The notes under the pieces were generated by a model. That model did not search any database. It was given only the letters and a program-made list of their open reading frames with translations, and had not been told where the DNA came from. From contig OY282385.1 of NCBI GenBank assembly GCA_958295935.1, positions 434,001 through 498,000 of the forward strand: DNA of 64,000 bases, given 5' to 3'. This stretch comes from an uncultured Dehalococcoidia bacterium. Its GTDB lineage: Bacteria > Chloroflexota > Dehalococcoidia > Lucifugimonadales > Lucifugimonadaceae. The position numbers and the translations under genes are program-made. Numbering within the stretch: position 1 is the first letter of the stretch; every line of letters starts with the position of its first letter. Below are positions 60,941-64,000 of the stretch, piece after piece.

Positions 60941-62353
60941 CTAGTGCCTCAATTCCGTCTGATACATATCGATAAGCGACGCCAACCAGCCGAGCATGTT
61001 GTCTTCGATCTGTAACTTACTACCGAGAGGTATACCATAGTCTAATATTGTTTTGATGTGAGATCGATCGGCATTCTGAGCACGTCGAGAAATGACCCGG
61101 AAGTCAGTTTTCGAAGGGTCTGTTAATCTCTGGTGGAGTTCATCGATAGCAGCTTGGCGGCCTGTTTCGTCGGCGCAGTAGTAGAGGAAGCCCTCAACCC
61201 GATCCATGTTCCAGGAAAGGGCTTTGTCAACCAGATCGCGCCTGGCTTCCTCTTCAATGTAGTCCATGATCTCGCTTGCTCGGAAGTTACCTGCTGCCAA
61301 CGAGCGGTAAAACTCTGGCTTCTTGAACTTCATCGCTATGAGTACGGCAGATAGAACAGGTAGGAATGGATGAATAAGGCCGCGTACCCGTTCGTTCCGT
61401 AACAGAAGTGCGAGCAACCGTATGCCGTAGTCGGTGTCGCGAAGTGATAGGCCCAGTGCGTTCCACAGATCGGGAAGTACCCAGATGCGGAAAAAGGGCT
61501 CATTATTTCTCTCAATGAGTCTGCGAAATTCATCGAGAATACCGAACTCGCCCATCAAGTGAGTGGCAAAATCCTGTGAACCAACTTCCGGGAGATTGAA
61601 CTCGAAATCGAAGAAGCGCCTAAGGTACACGTCGGTATTGATCTCTCCGTATATCGACGATAGCGTTTTGCACAACTCGTCCCGGTTGAGCCCGAACACG
61701 AACACGGTGTGTGGAACGTCGAATATGTGCTTTACCCGCTCCAGAAGCTCGATGGAGAAGGTGGGACGGCAGCGGTCCAGTTCATCGATTATGAAGACCA
61801 GAGGATGACCGGTCTCGTCAGCCACTCTCTTGGACAACTTGGTCAGTTGGGCCTTGAGCTTCTGCTTCGTGTCTTTCAATTCGAGATATTCATCCAGGAA
61901 AGGCTTGCTGTCCGCTTTCGATTGGCCCAGCTCAATCGTCAACCCCGTAGTGGCTTTCAAGACGCTGGGGATGTTAGCTTTTATCAAAGGCACTGCGAAT
62001 TCGGCTGCCTTGCGGGCCAGTTCCTTGAACTTAGGTTCTTTGAAGTAGTCTGACAGCTGGGCGATTATGGCGAGGAGCGGATCGCGGGAAAAGTCGTCCT
62101 CCCACGCATTGAAGTAGATGGCACTGTAGCCCTCCTTTTCCAACGCCTTCTGCCAGCGCCTTAGCATGAACGTCTTGCCGGTTCCCCACTGCCCATGCAG
62201 GCTGACGGTCAGCGGCTCTTCCTGATAGGCGATGAGGTTCGTGAGCCGCCCAGCGATCTCTTCCCGCTTCAGCAGGTCGTCCCCCCAGGGGTTGTCACAA
62301 TCGACCTTCGGCTCCACTAGCTTCAACGCAATAGGCTTCTGCACGTCTACCAT
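60941..62353 (-). CDS. KAP-family P-loop NTPase
   Basis: A 470-residue KAP NTPase. Walker A is 'VSLHGQWGTGKTFMLRRW' (54-61), then 'AIYFNAWEDDFSRDPLLAII' (the KAP N-A-W motif), Walker B 'LVFIIDELDRCRPTFSIELLERVKHIFD' (185-193) and sensor 'VFVFGLNRDEL'. The membrane segments that split the NTPase domain in many KAP proteins are replaced here by a coiled, charged helix (residues ~150-180), so it is probably cytosolic. KAP NTPases occur in several phage-defence operons. It starts at ATG 62353 between two hsdS relics, between TIR modules. Confidence 0.9.
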   Translation of the reverse strand: MVDVQKPIALKLVEPKVDCDNPWGDDLLKREEIAGRLTNLIAYQEEPLTVSLHGQWGTGKTFMLRRWQKALEKEGYSAIYFNAWEDDFSRDPLLAIIAQLSDYFKEPKFKELARKAAEFAVPLIKANIPSVLKATTGLTIELGQSKADSKPFLDEYLELKDTKQKLKAQLTKLSKRVADETGHPLVFIIDELDRCRPTFSIELLERVKHIFDVPHTVFVFGLNRDELCKTLSSIYGEINTDVYLRRFFDFEFNLPEVGSQDFATHLMGEFGILDEFRRLIERNNEPFFRIWVLPDLWNALGLSLRDTDYGIRLLALLLRNERVRGLIHPFLPVLSAVLIAMKFKKPEFYRSLAAGNFRASEIMDYIEEEARRDLVDKALSWNMDRVEGFLYYCADETGRQAAIDELHQRLTDPSKTDFRVISRRAQNADRSHIKTILDYGIPLGSKLQIEDNMLGWLASLIDMYQTELRH

Positions 62354-62359
62354 CTGCTG

Positions 62360-62446
62360 GATCCTCTAGCCACAGTTGCCTCGCTCGCGTCCCGCCAAGC
62401 ACCACGCGCCCTGTAGGCAGAACACGGGCGAATACCGGGGCTCATT
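62360..62446 (-). pseudogene. hsdS start remnant after TIR gene 2
   Basis: From ATG 62446, seven bases after the TIR gene's stop, 'MSPGIRPCSAYRARGAW' is a degraded form of the HsdS opening 'MTPTLHPYPTYKPSGVEW'. It ends just before the start of the KAP gene. Confidence 0.55.
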
Positions 62447-62452
62447 GCCACT

Positions 62453-63016
62453 CTATCCCTGCCAGCCCCTAGAACAGTCTCCGCTTCTGTTGTGTCGGAA
62501 TTGATCCCGGCCATTGTTTGGAGATGCTCCATCTCTACGCTGGAATGCCTTATGGATCCAATTGCGAATGTCGGACGGTTGGTATGACCAATCATAAACT
62601 AGCGCATAGGGATCGCCGCCGCCCACGTTATCCGCCAGTCTGGGAGGGATGAGATTGAGCTTGTATTGCGCCATGCCGTGGTCTGGATGATTGGGCAGCA
62701 AGATGCCCAAAAGTCCGCACCTGGGGTTGCGCCTAGTGGCTCGTAGGCTAGAACCGATCTCCCAATCCACGTGTTTGCGCTGCCAGGTACAAGGGCCTAT
62801 CAACACGATGGTGACGCTGGCATCCCGTATGTATTCGTCACGAATCTTCTGACGCACCCGAGCCGTTTTCAAACCGGTATCGTCAATGTCCCCAGTATCA
62901 ACCGATTCATCTACTATACCGTCTCCCATCATTTGTACAAACCGATCTTTGTACGCTTGGTCATCATGGTGAAAACTGATGAACACTCTATGTCTTGGGG
63001 CTTCATACACCGTCAT
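62453..63016 (-). CDS. TIR-like (MTH538/ThsB-type) protein 2
   Basis: A 187-residue paralogue of the TIR protein at 60114. It has 'RHRVFISFHHDDQAYKDRFVQMM', 'TARVRQKIRDEYIRDASVTIVLIGPCTWQRKHVDWEIGSSL', 'CGLLGILLPNHPD' and 'IPPRLADNVGGGDPYALVYDW'. The core matches the paralogue closely while the N-terminal ten residues and the C-terminal ~35 diverge. Its ATG overlaps the stop of the partner gene (ATGA), so the pair is translationally coupled. It probably consumes or converts NAD on infection, by analogy with ThsB. Confidence 0.88.
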   Translation of the reverse strand: MTVYEAPRHRVFISFHHDDQAYKDRFVQMMGDGIVDESVDTGDIDDTGLKTARVRQKIRDEYIRDASVTIVLIGPCTWQRKHVDWEIGSSLRATRRNPRCGLLGILLPNHPDHGMAQYKLNLIPPRLADNVGGGDPYALVYDWSYQPSDIRNWIHKAFQRRDGASPNNGRDQFRHNRSGDCSRGWQG

Positions 63017-63495
63017 TCTCCTTCCACCTGCTCCAGGTCCGTCAAATCTTCCACGCCGGCGATCTCCGCCAGCATACGATTGTAGTTTCGCAGCTCATTT
63101 TGCAGGGTCACCAGTTCGTCGCGGAACTCCCTGCATTTGTCATCGTCGCCGAAGGCCCCGGCCAAGCTCGCCTTGTGCCACTTTGCCGTAAAGGGCCGGA
63201 CTACCTGGTTCAGAACAGGTATGGCAACCTTGGTGAACTCGATCGTCGCTCTCCCATGGCGGCGGAGAACCTCACGGGTAATCGGGAAAAGCGAATAGGC
63301 GCTATCCAGGGCCGTCTTCTCGTCGCCCGACTCGGCAGGCAACGGCTGAGTAACTATCCTGGTCAGCATCTCGATATACAGTTCCCAAGCCGCGTCCTCG
63401 TCCGCCGATTGGAAAGCTATCTCCGCATTGGCCCACTTGGGGCCCAATTTTACTCTCTCCAAACGAAAATTACTGAACCATTTTTCCAAATTCAT
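63013..63495 (-). CDS. Unknown helical protein coupled to TIR gene 2
   Basis: A 160-residue soluble protein that I do not recognise. Its N-terminal half ('FRLERVKLGPKWANAEIAFQSADEDAAWELYIEMLTRIVTQ') is alpha/beta; the C-terminal half ('CREFRDELVTLQNELRNYNRMLAEIAGVEDLTDLEQVEGE') is helical and coil-like. ATG 63495 has GGGAGGG upstream. It overlaps the TIR start by four bases. A second, broken copy lies next to the other TIR gene (59165-60044), so the DUF-TIR pairing is a real module. It may be the sensor, regulator or antitoxin of the TIR protein. Confidence 0.75.
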   Translation of the reverse strand: MNLEKWFSNFRLERVKLGPKWANAEIAFQSADEDAAWELYIEMLTRIVTQPLPAESGDEKTALDSAYSLFPITREVLRRHGRATIEFTKVAIPVLNQVVRPFTAKWHKASLAGAFGDDDKCREFRDELVTLQNELRNYNRMLAEIAGVEDLTDLEQVEGE

Positions 63496-63574
63496 CCTTG
63501 GTACCCTCCCACAACCTTGATCTGCGGGCTGTCAGACTCACGCTCAGGAGCCGACGTATCGCCGTATCTCCCCC

Positions 63575-64000
63575 TTACGAGCTGCGCCATTCGAGCAGAA
63601 CCCCCTCCAAGCCCTGCACCAGGAGTTGAATGTCGCTTCCCTCTTGGCCGGCCTCCCGCCGCGCTACTATCCTGCAAATGTCCGGAACACCCCGATTCGA
63701 GAATTCCGCCAGACCGCGGATCTTGTACTTGGCAATGTTCGATGGGCTGTCCGAAGCAGAGTCATAGAGCGAGTTCAGTTGGCCCATGCGAGCCGTCAGA
63801 CGGGTTCTGTCTGCGCCTAACTCATCGGAGTATTCCTCATGGTGGCCATCTAATTTCTCCCATATCCATGCTTCCGGCGATTCGCTGCCAGGAAGAAAAA
63901 CCACCGTAACATTGCCCTCTGCTCTGTCCTTAATTTTTTGTTCGATATCGCTACTGCGCTTGTCGCCATCGAGAACGAAGACGAAGTTCTCTATCTGGCC
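63575..64000 (-). CDS. C-terminal part of OLD/TOPRIM-type ATPase-nuclease (runs off window)
   Basis: An open frame entering from the right edge (reads in frame from 64000) with 'IENFVFVLDGDKRSSDIEQKI', where D-x-D in 'LDGDKRS' is the TOPRIM metal-binding pair. It is followed by 'VTVVFLPGSESPEAWIWEKL', a common C-terminal segment of AAA-TOPRIM (OLD-family or AAA_15-type) proteins, and a helical tail to the stop at 63575. The ATPase part lies outside the window. It is upstream of the DUF-TIR pair on the same strand, 80 bases away, and could belong to that operon. Confidence 0.75.
   Translation of the reverse strand, partial: GQIENFVFVLDGDKRSSDIEQKIKDRAEGNVTVVFLPGSESPEAWIWEKLDGHHEEYSDELGADRTRLTARMGQLNSLYDSASDSPSNIAKYKIRGLAEFSNRGVPDICRIVARREAGQEGSDIQLLVQGLEGVLLEWRSS

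Noticed and set aside
60114-63016. Complete Thoeris system
   Set aside because: Two ThsB-like TIR genes are present but no ThsA (SIR2/SLOG or Macro effector) gene is found within the window.

Overview
The window looks like chromosomal DNA of an uncultured, fairly high-GC bacterium (roughly 58-60 % GC by eye). Gene content fits a Chloroflexota / Dehalococcoidia (SAR202-like) type heterotroph: a corrinoid methyltransferase operon with a RACo-like reactivator, a phytanoyl-CoA-dioxygenase-like oxygenase, sugar-acid enzymes, peptide and amino-acid ABC transporters and a very large defence load. The assignment rests on gene content only and is tentative.

Layout. 1-13.2 kb: a small membrane protein, an 11-residue-repeat protein, an amino-acid-binding lipoprotein, and an ABC exporter (ATPase intact, permease broken). 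A 1.76-kb insert with a HEPN-like gene and an unknown partner sits between two ~220-bp copies of the ATPase/permease junction. Then come a UDP-sugar dehydrogenase remnant, a multiply frameshifted IlvD/Edd dehydratase, a frameshifted aldo/keto reductase, a Dam-type methyltransferase, a tartrate/isopropylmalate-type dehydrogenase and a frameshifted 3-hydroxyisobutyrate-type dehydrogenase. 13.5-33.2 kb is orderly core metabolism: a sugar isomerase-like protein; a same-strand corrinoid/one-carbon run (14.4-20.4 kb: small 'virulence factor' family protein, homocysteine S-methyltransferase, unknown protein, UroD-family methyltransferase, corrinoid protein, Cys-rich small protein, ASKHA/ferredoxin reactivator); a 2-hydroxyacid dehydrogenase; an oligopeptide ABC transporter; tRNA-Thr(CGU); a DM13 protein; a PhyH-like oxygenase; an Mrr-like endonuclease; a GH88/105 hydrolase; and a GPP34 protein.

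33.4-64 kb is an accessory region dominated by conflict genes, nearly all on the minus strand. It holds (i) a four-gene overlapping operon of PP-loop/PAPS-reductase-like protein, SF2 helicase, MORC/MutL-like GHKL ATPase and PLD nuclease; (ii) McrBC, preceded by a stand-alone copy of the McrB N-terminal domain; (iii) two large GT-C membrane proteins and a remnant that share a C-terminal module; (iv) an ImmA/IrrE regulator, PIN toxin and HsdR-HsdM chimera; (v) an AAA ATPase with a DUF4276/TOPRIM-like partner; (vi) DarT-DarG; (vii) HsdS with a DUF6602 protein but no intact HsdM or HsdR; (viii) TIR genes with a small unknown partner and a KAP NTPase, in modules each followed by a decayed hsdS start; and (ix) the end of an OLD/TOPRIM-type protein running off the right edge.

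The main reading is that 49.5-64 kb is a type I restriction locus broken up and repopulated by other defence modules, with repeated hsdS starts, hsdM ends and intergenic promoter-type repeats as the homology along which modules moved. The strongest candidates for undescribed systems are the GHKL/helicase/PLD/PP-loop operon (34.9-39.8 kb), the repeated DUF-TIR-hsdS' modules (59-63.5 kb) and the HEPN-like pair at 3.9-5.3 kb. All functions are inferred from motifs read by eye; no searches were run.
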